From Nomia melanderi (taxonomy: Eukaryota; Arthropoda; Insecta; Hymenoptera; Halictidae): a stretch of DNA of 64,000 bases. The notes beneath the pieces are model-generated. The model had not been told where the DNA came from. It saw only the letters and a list, made by a program, of their open reading frames with translations, and did not search any database. Numbering within the stretch: position 1 is the stretch's first letter; every line of letters begins with the position of its first letter. The stretch spans positions 24,399,160-24,463,159 of the forward strand of contig NC_134999.1 of the NCBI RefSeq assembly GCF_051020985.1, given 5' to 3'. This document shows, in pieces, positions 23,721 to 35,850 of this stretch. The position numbers were made by a program, and so were the translations under genes.

Positions 23721-25472
23721 TTCTAGCGGATTTTTAATTACATTTGCGTATTTGCCTGAACAACTCCTTTGAATCTCAATGAACACATTGTTCGAACTTG
23801 GAAAATTGGGAGTCAATCCAATTGCTCGGTAGTGTTAGTGAATTACTTACGCGATATTAAATCACAAATTAATTTTCTCTTTAATCAGGTACGAGTGTAG
23901 CTTCGAGTTAACGAATGCATTCGCCGCTGCAATCGGTATTAACCTTAAAATTGGAAATCGACACTAAAATAAACTTGCAATTTTATTTGCTCGGTAACTA
24001 TATTTGCGAGCAGTACTTTATTTTTATTAATCCCCGGTGGGGAAAAATTGTATATTTACCGTGGATGTATATCTACTGTCAACTCGAAATATTCGTAACT
24101 GTAGATAAATAAATCAATATCCGGCAGATAAATATTCATATTTATTATGCTAATTGAAATTCTCACCAGTTTAATTCTCCGACCAAGCTAAAATATTATT
24201 AGTTACTTTGCTAAGCAGTGAGGCTATTCAGAATTGTTTATTCAGGCTGTATTAATACAAAATCCCAATTGTTATGCTCAAAACTTCTAAAACTACATTT
24301 TTATTCTAGAACTATAGCAATGCTCAAAATACCGATTTCAAGGTTCTTTCGCGATTATTAACTTAAAAATAAATTCTTGCATCTATGAGTCAATTCAGAA
24401 TTGTTTATTTAAGCTATATTAATACAAAATCCCAATTGTTATGCTTAAAAATTGTAAAACTACATTTTTATTAATTTGAAACTATAGCAATGCCCAAGAT
24501 GGCCGATTTCAAGGCCATCTTTCGTCATTATTAACTTAAAAATAAATTCTTTCACCTGTGTAAGCGCAATATTAATTTCTTCGAACCTCTAGAAATCATC
24601 TTTCCCTATTTTTATAACAAATAAACAGCTCAGCCTTATTGCTCATTAGTTCTAGTGCTAAAACATCGTCGCACACAGTAGATACCGATGTTTATTCACA
24701 TCAACCGCTCATTTCTAGTTGCTAACGTAATAATAATGGAGCTCGGAACGCGTTTAAACACGTCTAAACAAATTAGACAATGACATAGATTAGACGAGCT
24801 TCGAAAAGTTTCGTAACCAGTTAATTTTCGGTAACGAACCGTGTCTTGGACGTCGACAGATCTGAAAAGTCTCGAACCCGAGTGCGGTAATTTCCGCGAA
24901 TGTCGCGCTGTTGTAACTCACGATTGTTCTTACACGCAAAGGTTCCGTGTTAAGTGGGTAATCCTGTGTCTTGCAGACGTGTATGACAAACGCAGCAAGC
25001 TGGATCGTTTGTAGCCTGCGCGACGTGAATTTAACGCAGCACAAAACCGAGACAATGCTTAGGTAATCAGTTCCGTGGCTGTTCGGTGCGTTTTGTTCAA
25101 CTCCGGACGTATATTCGAAGAATTTGTTAACTGTTTGTTTCTTTAACTTTTACTGTAACTTTTAACTCTTTAAGTTTCTCTACTGATTTCTCAGAGAAAC
25201 ATTTGTCTTTTTAATAATTGCAAGAAGGAATCAGGAGTGGGTGATTTTGAGCCGTTTAGTTTTAGTGTTAAACCACAAACAAATGGAAACGCTGCGAATA
25301 TTCTACTGTAGAAACTCAACGCGTAATGGAATGTTGTACGTTTGTTAAGTTGGAATTAACTGTGATCGATACAACAACTTTGTCAGTAATAATTGATTGA
25401 AAAAAGAGAAAATTGTATTCATATTCTACGTCTACGTTTGCCCTGCAATATAATTAATAACAGAAGAAGAAT
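23721..25472. other. Non-coding stretch
   Basis: Contains a diverged tandem pair near 24230-24540 (AATTGTTTATTCAGGCTGTA / AATTGTTTATTTAAGCTATA, offset about 170 bp), a moderately GC-rich segment at 24820-25080, and E-type ends near 25130-25270. No gene recognised. Confidence 0.5.
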
Positions 25473-25780
25473 ATTTCATTAAAATTCATAAGAATCGAGT
25501 ACTATTTCATTCAAATTCATAAGAATCGAGTACTATTTCATTCAAATTTATAAGAATCGAGTAACATTTCATTCAAATTCCTAAGAATCTAGTAATATTT
25601 CATTCAAATTCATAAGAATCGAGTAACATTTCATTCAAATTCGTACGAATCGAGCAATATTCCATTCAAATTCCTACGAATCGAGCAATATTCCATTCAA
25701 ATTCACAAGAATCGAGTAATACTTCATTCAAATTCATAAGAATCGAGTAATTCTTTAAAATTCCTAAGAATCGAGTAATA
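25473..25780. repeat. Minisatellite, 31-bp unit, about 10 copies
   Basis: Contiguous copies built on ATTTCATTCAAATTC, AAGAATCGAG and TAAT; variants include CCTACGAATCGAGCAAT. The last unit is shortened. There are no spacers, so it is not CRISPR-like. Confidence 0.95.
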
Positions 25781-25799
25781 CTCATCTCCTAAATTCAAC

Positions 25800-26430
25800 T
25801 TCAAACATTCACAACTCTCACCATCGTAACGCAAGGGTCATCTCCTCCAAAATTCCAAAATCCGCCAAAAAACAAAACCAACTCAAACCTGTTCCACTCT
25901 CCTACCCGACTTTTACGCGCTTTATCAAAATATTCGATCGCGTCGAGAATAATTCACATGTTCAGAAATTCAGCGTGCACCTTGAGCCTCTTGGGGCACG
26001 ATCGCCTCGTGAAAATCCGCCAGAGCGTAAAGAGGGGGAAGGAGTGGAACAAAAGATCGGTCGAGTAACATAAGACCGGCCGTGGATTTCGGTTGATGCA
26101 TCGCCCGGGGTGTACGCGCGGCTCCAGGCCGAGCGAGACGCTTTTCGGTGGGAGAAAGAAGGAAATATTTGTAGGTTACGTTGTCGGGTCAACGCCACCT
26201 ATCTCTCCCTCGCGGGAGCAGCCTGTCACGGGACTAAAATTAAAACGAGGCACACCCACCCTGCCCACATACTCGCGCGCGGTGCCCAGAAACGTTCAGG
26301 AACAGATACAGCATCGACCTTAGGGCTTCGCTTCGCTTCTCTTCCCCTTGTTCCTCCGCCGCGTTCTTGATTTCCGCCTCCGCGACGCCTGCGACTTTAG
26401 TTTCATGGGTTGCTGTCGGTTCGTTTCTCT
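25800..26430. other. GC-rich island, no gene recognised
   Basis: CpG-rich unique sequence with overlapping open frames on both strands, none with a domain. Lies between two unrelated tandem arrays. Confidence 0.4.
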
Positions 26431-26479
26431 TTTTTCGTCTGAGGCGTTTCTTTGGTATTTTTATGTTTTGGAGTTGTTT

Positions 26480-27075
26480 GGTAATTGTATTTTTATTATT
26501 GCTGGGAGTGAATTGAGTTGAGGAAATTGGATGAGTAGGAAATTGTAAGATACTAGTGTGATTTTCATTGCTGCTGTAAACTGAGTTAAATAACTGAATG
26601 ATTAGGAAATTGTAACATAGTGCAATTTTCATTACTGCCGTAAGTAAATTGAGTAGAATGAGCTGAATGACTAGGAAATTGTAACATACTAGTGCAATTT
26701 TGATCACTGCTGCAAGTAAATTGAGTAGAGTACACTGAATGCCTAGAAAATTGTTACGTACTAGTGCAATTTTCATTACTACTGTAAGTAAATTGAGTAG
26801 AATGAGCTGAATGACTATGAAATTGTAACATACTAGTACAATTTTGATTACTATATAAGTAAATTGAGTTAAGGAAACTGAATGATTAGGAAATCGTTAT
26901 ATACTAGTGCAATTTTGATTACTGCATAAGCAAATTGAGTTAAGGAAACTGAGTGACTAGGAAATAACATACTAGTGCAATTTTGATTACTGCTGTAAGT
27001 AAATTGAGTTAAGGAAACTGAATGACTAAGAAATCGTTATATACTACTGCAATTTTGATTACAGATTGATTGATT
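26480..27075. repeat. Tandem array, ~71-bp unit, about 8 copies
   Basis: ACTAGTGCAATTTT-type landmarks occur at about 26552, 26617, 26688, 26760, 26832, 26902, 26971 and 27042. Each is followed by TACTGCTGTAAGTAAATTGAG and GAATGACTAGGAAAT variants. The minus-strand open frame here is a translated repeat. Confidence 0.95.
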
Positions 27076-27812
27076 TGATGTGAATGAGAATATTAGATAA
27101 TGTAACTAAGTTGATAATAGTGTAATGAAGATATTGCAACGTGAAATAATTAAGAATCATTCCTGCTTTTACTTGGCACAGAAGAATCCAACAGAAAGCT
27201 TGAGATTTCCATAGCATTTAACGTATCAACCAATCATAAAAGTCTCAAATGATGAACTATAAATCAAAGAACGAAGAATAAAGATCTAAAACTTTCTTCT
27301 CAATTGATTATTACATTCATAAGAAAATTGAGCGACAGTTTGCACAGTACAACTCGTGTTTAACCCCTTAACGCACAGTTTTATAGTTTTATTTGCAGTT
27401 TTATAGTATTATTTCAGGCAGCCCCAATATTAATTGTTGCAGAAAGTTTTCAGCTGCTAGACTATCGGCAATTTTTATTCGAGCCGTTGCTCGAAGTGGA
27501 AACAAGAGAAAGACTAGAGAATTTACGTTTATTCCACGGTTTCTAATTAGCGAAAGCTTTCGACCCCTCAAGGCTGCTCCTCATCGACCATCCGCACCTT
27601 CCCATTCAGCCACCCTGCCGCTCCATTTCGTCATTCCACCACATGTCTGCGGCGTTGCGCACGTGGCGAGATGGAACTTTGAGGGACTCGCGTTCAGCAT
27701 AGTTTTTCATTGAAAATGTATAACCCCCGGCAGCCAGGGAATTATTTACTTTCCCTGCGACCGGAAAATCGATCGAAGACACTTCGAATTTTAGCTGATA
27801 CGAAGATAAACA
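27076..27812. other. Family H end and a GC-richer unique segment
   Basis: TTAACCCCTTAACGCACAG starts at 27360. The interval 27480-27800 is GC-richer with a 106-codon + frame that lacks any domain. No gene supported. Confidence 0.4.
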
Positions 27813-28063
27813 GTAACCCCTTAACTTGCACGCACGAGTTCCTTCGAGCGCGCTAAACAGGCCAAACTGTGAAAATAACAATGCGAAAGCAAAGAAGAAA
27901 AATCGTTTTATTGATATTTATCATTTACATGGGATTGTAAGCTATGACACTTATTTATTCAAGAATAAAATACAACCTTGTTCCATGGAACAAAAGTGCA
28001 GTATATCAAAATTGATTTTTTTTGGTCAGTTTTTTTCAAAAAATCTCTGCGTTAAGGGGTTAA
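27813..28063. mobile_element. Family H element
   Basis: Left end GTAACCCCTTAACTTGC, right end CTGCGTTAAGGGGTTAA, about 250 bp. It is followed immediately by an F-type end (GGTGACCCATGGCATTCAAC then GTTAA) at about 28075-28101. Confidence 0.65.
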
Positions 28064-28249
28064 TTGAGTGAACACTGGTGACCCATGGCATTCAACGTTA
28101 AAGAACCTACACATCCATAAACTTCGATCACAAAGCTTTTCCAAATCACCAAAGAAACTACACAAACTAAACAAACTAAACAAACACTCCCAAATCTCAC
28201 TCCTCCATCAGTCAAAGTTCACAAATTTTCAATCGGCGATCCGAGAATA

Positions 28250-28920
28250 AAACGAAAAAGCCGAGCAAAAAACGCTCGAGTTGCTTTAATTTAAATAAAC
28301 TCGATTGTGATTCTGTTTTTCCAGCGGAGACTAGCCGGGACTGATGGTACATTCATTGCTATAGAATTTGATTCCACGGAAAACGATAAATATTCAAGGG
28401 CAAACGCGGTCTTGCTCGCTCGCACTACCCTCTCGCGCTCGCGCTCGCGCGTTCGCCATGGAATTTCATCGGCGGGAGCATTCTGCCGGTGTGACGGTGC
28501 ACGTATAGCGGCCGACTTCTCCCGACAATGAGTCAGAATGAATGATTTGCAAGCGTTGAAATGCATGAACGAGCAAGCCGAGCGCGACGTCCGATTGGAC
28601 GGCCGCCTCTCTCTCCGTAGTCGCGCCCTCGCCCTCTCCTCTACGAATTTATGGCTTCAAAGCGTCCCAATGCATCTACTCTGTGGCGTCAAATTGCTTT
28701 CCAGCGGTTTTTTAACATCCCGTTCGGCCGTATCGCGGCAGTTTTACGTTTTATCTAATTATATTTCGCCCTCCGAGGACGGTTTGTTTGATCAGGGCCG
28801 TGCCACCCCCGCGCGCTGCCCGCTCTCTGCCACATTTCCGCGTTGCGAGCAGATTAAAATATTTCTCTTACGTCGATCGTTTCTCTTTTTTTTGCTATGC
28901 TTTTAGGTAATTTAATCGCT
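28250..28920. other. GC-rich island, no gene recognised
   Basis: CpG-rich, with a CGCTCG run near 28434-28452. Frames on both strands lack domains. Candidate regulatory island or untranslated exon. Confidence 0.4.
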
Positions 28921-28934
28921 TCTGATTCTCATTT

Positions 28935-29280
28935 TTAACGAAGATTTTCAGAATTTAACAAACATGAATCGATTAATTCGAATTCGAAATAAATATTCTG
29001 CTGCAATCAATTGTTATACTTAGCAAACATAAACATAGAATATACAACTAGTCTCTTTACAATGAATTATTAATGACGAAGTAGTGCCAGTCAGATCAAT
29101 CAGATTAAAATATTTCTTTTGCGTCAATTTTTTCTTTTTGCTACTCTCCTTTCGAAAATTCTTTTAGATAATTTAGTCGCTTCTAATTCTGTCATATTGT
29201 GCATAAATTGATAATTAGAAGGAAAAGAAATAAATAATATCTGATTCTACGAACCGAGGAGCGCCATCTTGTCGCCCTTA
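28935..29280. repeat. Dispersed repeat, partner at 33430-33665
   Basis: GAAGATTTTCAGAATTTAAC, AATTCGAATTCGAAATAAAT and AATTGTTATACTTAGC match 33529-33640. CTGATTCTACGAACCG with GCGCCATCTTGTCGC near 29242-29275 matches 33431-33486, but the two blocks are in the opposite order. Confidence 0.8.
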
Positions 29281-29700
29281 ATGTCTCTTTCTTTGAAAAC
29301 AATACTTTCTGTGCACACATTGCATTTTATAGTTGGAAGTATCTGACCTAAATTTCCTTTAGTTTTCTCAGAATTTCGTGTGTCTTCCGTATGATCTATC
29401 ATAAACACATCGAACGCCGGAATTTTAAAAAGCAAAATACAAAATGGAAGAACACGATATTAAATCATTCGATTTGCATTATTGCAGGTTCTAGTCGAAC
29501 GTCACAAAATTATAGCATCATTTGTAACAGAGATGTTCTCAAACAATCGTCTCTATTTCTTTCACTATTTCTCCAAGATACTATCGACACATTGCTCGAA
29601 ACACAAAACTTCATTAAAAAATCCAAAAAACAAATTTCAGGACTTAAGTTCCCAGAGTTCAGCAACAGTCCACACAACGTGTTGAAGTTGTTACATTAAT
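29281..29700. other. AT-rich non-coding stretch
   Basis: A 102-codon frame at 29391-29699 has no domain. No other feature seen. Confidence 0.35.
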
Positions 29701-30240
29701 TGAAACGTTAGTTCGTGGAATTCCGAGCGCGACAGTCTGCACGCGAGGTTCTCGGACAATCTGCAAAGATAATTTTCCGGTTTATTGGTATTTCGTGAAA
29801 TATGTTCCGGGAATCACGGCGCGCGAGGTAAGTTGTTAGTTCGTCGGCGCTTAAATCGCGAAAGTGCGGCTCGCGAGGGCTGTGCTTCGCGTGTTTTCCG
29901 CTTACACATACCGCGCGCACACAAATGGAATCGAAGCCCGCAAATTGTCGATCGATACCGCCATTGTTTTCCATTCAGCTGATAATACGCCGCTTCCACG
30001 GCGCGCCGGTGTTCAGTCTTATTGTGGAAGTTCGCTCGTTCACCTTAGTTCGGCAGCCGAGTCGAATTTTCGTTATTCGCGGCCGTTAAATACTTGGACT
30101 ATAACGCGATAGTTCGCCGCAACTTTCTCCTCGATCGATCATTCGCGATTGCGATCGCGGCTCGGTTACGCGTCAAACCTGCGATTCTCTCGTCGCGGTC
30201 GAGTCGAAGCTTCGAGCGTATTTTACATAAACTCAAAAAT
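29701..30240. other. GC-rich island, no gene recognised
   Basis: CpG-rich unique sequence rich in CGATCG and TCGCGA strings near 30130-30160. No domain in any frame. Confidence 0.4.
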
Positions 30241-30551
30241 TAATCCTTTTCGAAATCATATATCATATGCTTAAACAATCGAGAGAAAGGAAAGCACTGA
30301 TCCCTGTTTGAGTTATTAAATCATTCAACTCGGTACTCGAAATATCAAAGTTTGATCTCGGACGTCGAAATTCGTCCATAAAGGCTTAATTTCCTACGTG
30401 ACTCCTATTTCTCTGTTGTCGACGAGTATACGTTAGAGCACACGTTGACATAGAACAAGCCTAAAATTTTCTCTTATTTCCGATAAATTATTAAAAACAA
30501 AGTCGCTGGATCGTTCACAGTTCAGGAAGAAATCATAGGGCAAGGGGTTAA
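30241..30551. mobile_element. Family G right end and remnant
   Basis: Ends with ATAGGGCAAGGGGTTAA at 30551; the same AATCATAGGGC-type end occurs near 34010-34026. Confidence 0.5.
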
Positions 30552-31240
30552 TGACTCGCAAGAGATCCAGCGAATTTCCGAAGAAAGTCAGATTCGCGTT
30601 CAAAGGTCTCGAACCGTTCTAGGTTCCCGATCCCTCACCTGTTCCGGCAAGTTTTTCCCCGAGCCGACCTGTAATCCGGCTTATGGGGCTGTTTTTTCAC
30701 GCGCGGCCGTAAGTCAGTGCGCCATTGTGCCGGCAATGAGGACGCAACGAGCGAAACGGTACCACAGCAGGGATAATCGATTACCGTCTAACACCTGTCA
30801 CAACGTTTCACCGTGAAATACGTGTCAGCTGCGATGAACACGGATCGATGGAAGAAGGATCTAGGCATCGGGACGAGGCCTTGAGCTTTTATTGCCTCGC
30901 AGACAGAGGCTGTCCCCGCGAGAGCGCACGAATATGCCCCCGGGGCACAAAAGAATACAATTCTATAGGCGTACAGGTAGCTAGCCGACAATCTCCTTAA
31001 AAGGCCAGCGAACAGTCGAGCACCGCAAAAAGCTGAAAACCTGGCTCCCGAGTTTTGATTTCACTAGGAAAACATCCGAGACGCCTGCCATTGTGCGGAC
31101 CGAGTCGACGCCATTGACGGCTCTGTTGACTCCGATCGATGACACGTATACCTGCCGGCAATTAGATCGTTCCAGCAGTTCGGAATCAGTTTCATCTAAT
31201 CTGAACTTAGTGCTCGCGGATTTTCCTTGAATTCGGTCGT
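30552..31240. other. GC-rich island, no gene recognised
   Basis: CpG-rich and unique; no domain in open frames. Candidate regulatory island. Confidence 0.4.
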
Positions 31241-31840
31241 CGAATTCTTTTCGAAGCGTTCAATAGTGTAACTCTGTACGCGTCTAATCACGTAGGTGAA
31301 AGTCGTTAACGCGTTGAGCGAAACACGGAAAATGGAAGAAATGTAATGTTAAATCATTGATTGAATTGTATTATTAATGCACGTTGATTTAGTTGAATGT
31401 TTATGGTACAGAAATGTTTCGAATAACCATCGTTCTTGGGCATTCAACTTGTTGATGACATTTCATTCGAAAGCGACTTTACGTTTTTTACTCTTTGCAG
31501 AAAATGCTCTAATTGTACACTACAATGAGCAAACATTCCTTTCTCTGGTTTGCAGAAATGAAATCTATTGAATTCGCATTTTGTCATTTCTGCATTATAT
31601 ATTCATTGGCATCTTCAGCTGTGTCATCGCTCCTGATTCCACATATTTGTGACTGCAACAGTCAATCTAGTTTTCGGTGAGCAAGAGAACTTTAATGGTT
31701 TCTTTCGAATTACATTATCGTCATCGTTCCCAATACAAATCGTCTCCGATCGCCCATTATCTACGTTTGAGATGAAGAATCTCATAGTTGATAACCTAGT
31801 TAACTATTTCTCTCGCAACGGGTTGGTCGGTTGATTTTTT
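31241..31840. other. AT-rich non-coding stretch
   Basis: No gene or clear repeat. GAAACACGGAAAATGGAAG and TTAAATCATTGATTG resemble diverged family H or A interior. Confidence 0.35.
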
Positions 31841-32345
31841 AACGAGTCCACGGAAACTCGTGCTTAACCAGCGCGGAATTTCCTTGAGGTTCACCGATGC
31901 AGAATAGCCGAGATCGGTCGCGAGACGACGACAGTGACGAATACCAGATGTTCCGGAATGCAGGGATGCATATGCAAAAAGAGGACGAATAGAAATACTT
32001 CTTGTCAGCGGGAAGAGACATCGGACCGTCGAGGAATTTGTACGGAGGCTTAGACTCCGCGGATGCATGTATTCGTGCGGTGAATGAAAAAGACGTCTTT
32101 CTCTTGGCTGCATCGCCGGGTGAATTTCACGATCTCTCTAAAGGATCCCACTTTTTCCATGCAATATTCGCGCAGAATGCAAACGCTTTCCCGCGGGGGC
32201 TCTATTGTCCCCTTGAAAGTATTAAAGATGGCGACTTCGGGAACCTCTTTAAAAATCTTGTACCCTCTATTTTGCGCGCCGATCAAATTCCAAATGGACT
32301 CTTTGGAATTGAACGGTCAACGTTCGTTCGGAAGCATTGAAATTT
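31841..32345. other. GC-rich island, no gene recognised
   Basis: A 112-codon + frame (32002-32340) and minus frames overlap fully, with no domain. Candidate regulatory element. Confidence 0.4.
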
Positions 32346-33429
32346 TCGTGTAACATTTGAACTCATTCGATGAATTCGACTAGGAACTGTTGGAAATTGA
32401 TCTATGAAATTCCGTGAACCTCTTCTACGATAACACGAGTCATTACGTTAGCTGAGAATGATTACGTTTCTCCAGAATCATCGTTTAACACTTAGGTAAC
32501 CTGAAAAGAACTGTAACCACAACCTCCTCCATTATCTTCGATTGAACTCGTTCAATGAATTCGATTGGGAACTGTGTTCTGTAAAAGCAGGAACCGTATT
32601 CGATGAATCGCGAATAATTCGAGACTCGCTAAGCAACAAAGAAAAGATGAACAGAATAAGATACACTGCTAACACTAGATTTTCTGATGTTTATCGTTGT
32701 TTGTTCTGTTGTTCTTAGAAACATCGTTGTCCGTTCGTTTGGGTCTTAGAAACCAGAGGTTCGAGAGTAGACAATTAGGATACATATTTATAACTGCGTT
32801 GATAGTGAGCCGACACTTTGTATATATTTAGATTGGATGAATAACAAGAGGAGAATAAACGAAATGAATGACAATGCGTTGCTGAGAGAAAACTGAGCTG
32901 TTCCAACGTTATTTAGTAGTTTTCGTCGATTTTCATTCGTAATGAAGTTTCGAAGCTCGAACTTTCTATATAAACGAACGTTTCCCAGAGCCAATAGAAT
33001 AAAGTGCAGAATAACCGGCAGTAAATCTATCGACTGCAAAACTGATTACACGATCCTCTTTTCCATCAAGCACAGTTGCTTCTCCTAACATTCACTTCCT
33101 CGTTTCACTTATAAAATGAACGTATACATAATTCAATTTTCCACGTTCGATAACCTCCGAGCAGGATAAACGTAATCTTCACAATAGAAACAGTGTTAAG
33201 GAAACAAAACCGTTCACAGTTTAGTACCTCGATACTATCGATATTCCAAATTGAACAGAAAAATCATCTCGGTAGTCTACATCGATTGTTAACCGTTTCA
33301 GTTTCTTTCCTTTCGATTTAGAATCTGAACGACGCTTTTCTATTTTCACAAAAACAAATTTGAAATAGCGATCGTTACGTTTCTCGAGTTTCAGACGAGT
33401 AACAGCGAAAATAAAAATGAATAATTGAA
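32346..33429. other. AT-rich non-coding stretch
   Basis: A short duplication of ATTCGATGAATTCGACTAGGA-like sequence near 32364 and 32550. No gene recognised. Confidence 0.4.
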
Positions 33430-33657
33430 TTCTGATTCTACGAACCGATACTTTTCAAAAATGTAACAAGCGCCATCTTGTCGCTTGAGACTCGAACGGT
33501 TAACCTAGCCTAACAATAACGTGTCAGCGAAGATTTTCATAATTTAACAAACACGAATCGATTCATTCGAATTCGAAATAAATATTCTGCTGCGATCAAT
33601 TGTTATACTTAGCGAACATAAGCATAGAATCTACCTACAATTCGTCTTTCCAATAAA
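33430..33657. repeat. Dispersed repeat, partner at 28935-29280
   Basis: Shares GATTCTACGAACCGA, GCGCCATCTTGTCGC and ATAAATATTCTGCTGCGATC with the earlier copy. Directly precedes the hairpin element. Confidence 0.8.
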
Positions 33658-33983
33658 TTAACGCTAAACCTACTGAGCAGCAACTTCAAGGATGCATCTA
33701 TCGAGACTTTACGCAAACTGAATTGTAAATCAATTAAAGTCTCGATAGATAAACGGGTCAAAATGACCCATTCCTATTTTCTTCTTTTCACAATTATTAA
33801 AAAGATGCATATTTCTCTGAGAAATTATTCAAGAAACTGATTTGGCAATACGCAAACTGAATTGTAAATGAATTATTGCTGAATCAGTTTCTTGAATAAT
33901 TTCTCAGAGAAATATGCGTCTTAATAATTGCAAAAAGAGAATAGGAATGGGTCATTTTGACCGTTTGGTAGGTTTAGTGTTAA
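33658..33983. mobile_element. Family E-type element with a long internal palindrome
   Basis: TTAACGCTAAACCTACTGAG to GGTAGGTTTAGTGTTAA. Positions 33753-33966 form an inverted repeat: the left arm (GGGTCAAAATGACCCATTCC to CAAGAAACTGATTT) is the near complement of the right arm (CTGAATCAGTTTCTTGAATA to AGGAATGGGTCATTTTGACC), with about 100 bp per arm and a short loop. A further pair of TCAATTAAAGTCTCGATAG/CTATCGAGACTTT lies left of it. Confidence 0.9.
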
Positions 33984-34540
33984 TAAGAAATTAGTATTAG
34001 AGTTGAGATCATAGGGCAAGGGGTTAATCACTCGATAATTCGGCCGGAAAAGAGTGGTTCGGCAATAACATCGAAAACGGCGCCACGTCGAGAATCCTTT
34101 TAGCTAATTTCATTCCTAATTCCATTACGGCAACTGCAAAGCCAGGCCTTTCCCATTGTTACATTCCGTTAATTTCACTTTCATTTTTATTTGAACCCTC
34201 CGCAGTAAGTTGAAAACCGTCGAACAGCCGAGCGACTTCCCTTCCGCCGGCTCGTTTCAGCCTGGCTGATCGCGAGTGATCGCTCGTAAACGTTAAAAAT
34301 CATTGTCTTCCCCTACCTATTTCTGTTCCGTGCGCCGGCGGCCGTCTATTGGCATGATTACTCGGATCACTGGACTTTTACAATCGACTGGGATCGGCCA
34401 GTCAGCCGTTCCTAGTCGCTGCTTTATAAATAGGCCTGCAAGGTGGATTCGCCGAAGATAAAATATCAGAGTTTACACGCCGATACCGGGGATCCGTGTT
34501 TTCGGGTAGCAGCCGTTCTCGTTACAACAGATTTTCAACA
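33984..34540. promoter_or_regulatory. GC-rich island with a TATA-like string
   Basis: CpG-rich from about 34040. TATAAA lies at 34425-34430 and a TCAG initiator-like string 43 bp downstream; the spacing is longer than usual for a core promoter, so this is weak. No exon recognised next to it. Confidence 0.3.
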
Positions 34541-34885
34541 AATATATCAGTTCGTTCGAAATCGGAGTGAATATTATTCCGTAATCAAGGAAATATAGGT
34601 ATGCTTAGAATTTCTTCAGGAACGAATAACCTGAGAACACCTTGCACAACCGAGACCAACGCGTTCCCTGATCACGGAAAAGAATCTCCGGTACAGTGTC
34701 ACGCGAAAACGCACGATCACTCCGTTTCCCTCTAATTATAATAAAATTCAAACGGAACCATCGGAGTGAATATTATTCCGTAATCAAGGAAATATATGCT
34801 TAGAATTTTTCTCCTTTTCCATTGAATTATTAAGGCAGCCGTATCGAGTTGAGAAATATGTCGTAGGTCAAGGGGTTGATTATGA
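34541..34885. repeat. Right copy of an inverted duplication (partner 14798-15090)
   Basis: The complement of 34625-34880 matches the left copy. In addition, ATCGGAGTGAATATTATTCC with ATCAAGGAAATATA is repeated inside at about 34561 and 34763, so this copy has an extra partial unit at its left end. Confidence 0.9.
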
Positions 34886-35504
34886 ACATTTATCGAACCT
34901 TTCATCTGCAATTTGGAACATCTTGCGTCAATTATGCGGAATTATTCGATATTTTATACTGAATTTCTCGTTTCATCGTTTCGCGTTCGAATGACTTCTG
35001 CTACAAAGGGTTGTCGACTGTTAGTCATTTCCCTACTTGTGCAGGTATCATTCTGTAAGACAAGATTTTCTTTGGTAGTTGATTGATCGGATGAAGTTAA
35101 CTTCGTTGCGCCACGTGTCCTTGAAACGAATACTTTTGCGTTGTAGAATTATCTTCTATGTATTAACAGTACGTTATACACTTGATCTTTACACGAATAA
35201 TTAACCCTTTGCACTCGAAACTTTTTCTCGTTGGTATTACCAGCAGTTCCAAGCAATTTTAATAGGAAATGCGTATTAACATAGAAATAAACGATAAACG
35301 TATGAAAAGAAAGGTCATAGATTTCATTGTTTTTTATCGATTATAGATATGAATGTTATAAGATATTTAATAATAAAGTTTCACAGTTTATAATGATCAA
35401 TTTTTAATGGCTTTGCTCCGGAACCATCGAGTTCAAAGAGTTATATACTCGAGTCTTAACATTGAAATTACCAGACGAGTCAAAATGACCTGATTGATAA
35501 AGGG
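34886..35504. mobile_element. Family A copy and E-type fragment
   Basis: An A left end TTAACCCTTTGCACTCGAAA starts at 35201; its right end decays near 35440 (CGAGTTCAAAGAG). From 35458, TTAACATTGAAATTACCAG and GTCAAAATGACC are E-type and join a C element at 35505. Confidence 0.7.
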
Positions 35505-35850
35505 TTAACACTTAGCACTCCAGGTTGTTTTGTAATCTAGCAATTGCAATTTTTACAGTATTCAATTTTACAGTATATAATTTGGATGTGTGGAAAATCG
35601 AATGATTTTAGGGTAGTTTCTTCGATTCATTAAAATATTCAACCCTTTGCACTCGAGAGGCTGTCACTCGCCATTCGACACGAAATCATGAAATTCAATG
35701 TTCAATTTTAGGTATCGACACATGAACCTTCGAAATAAATTAGTTCCAGCCCTTAATTTCAACAGAAACTAATGAATATTCATAACGAAAAATATTGTCG
35801 AGTGCAAAGGGTTAATATAACTGCAATATCCGAACCCACAGAGTTCAAAG
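35505..35850. mobile_element. Family C element with a nested family A element
   Basis: The outer C starts TTAACACTTAGCACTCCAGG and ends near 35850 (GAACCCACAGAGTTCAAAG). The inner A occupies 35639-35815, from CAACCCTTTGCACTCGAGAG to GTCGAGTGCAAAGGGTTAA. The outer sequence resumes as TATAACTGCAATAT, as in the uninterrupted C copy at 40288-40519. Confidence 0.88.

Noticed and set aside
25473..25780. CRISPR-like array
   Set aside because: The 31-bp units are contiguous with no unique spacers, and the sequence is from an animal genome.
26240..26776. 178-codon minus-strand frame with Leu/Ile-rich repeats that look like membrane segments
   Set aside because: It is the translation of the 71-bp tandem array.
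34425..34470. Core promoter with TATAAA and TCAG
   Set aside because: The 43-bp spacing is too long for a standard TATA/initiator pair and no exon follows; left as a weak feature only.
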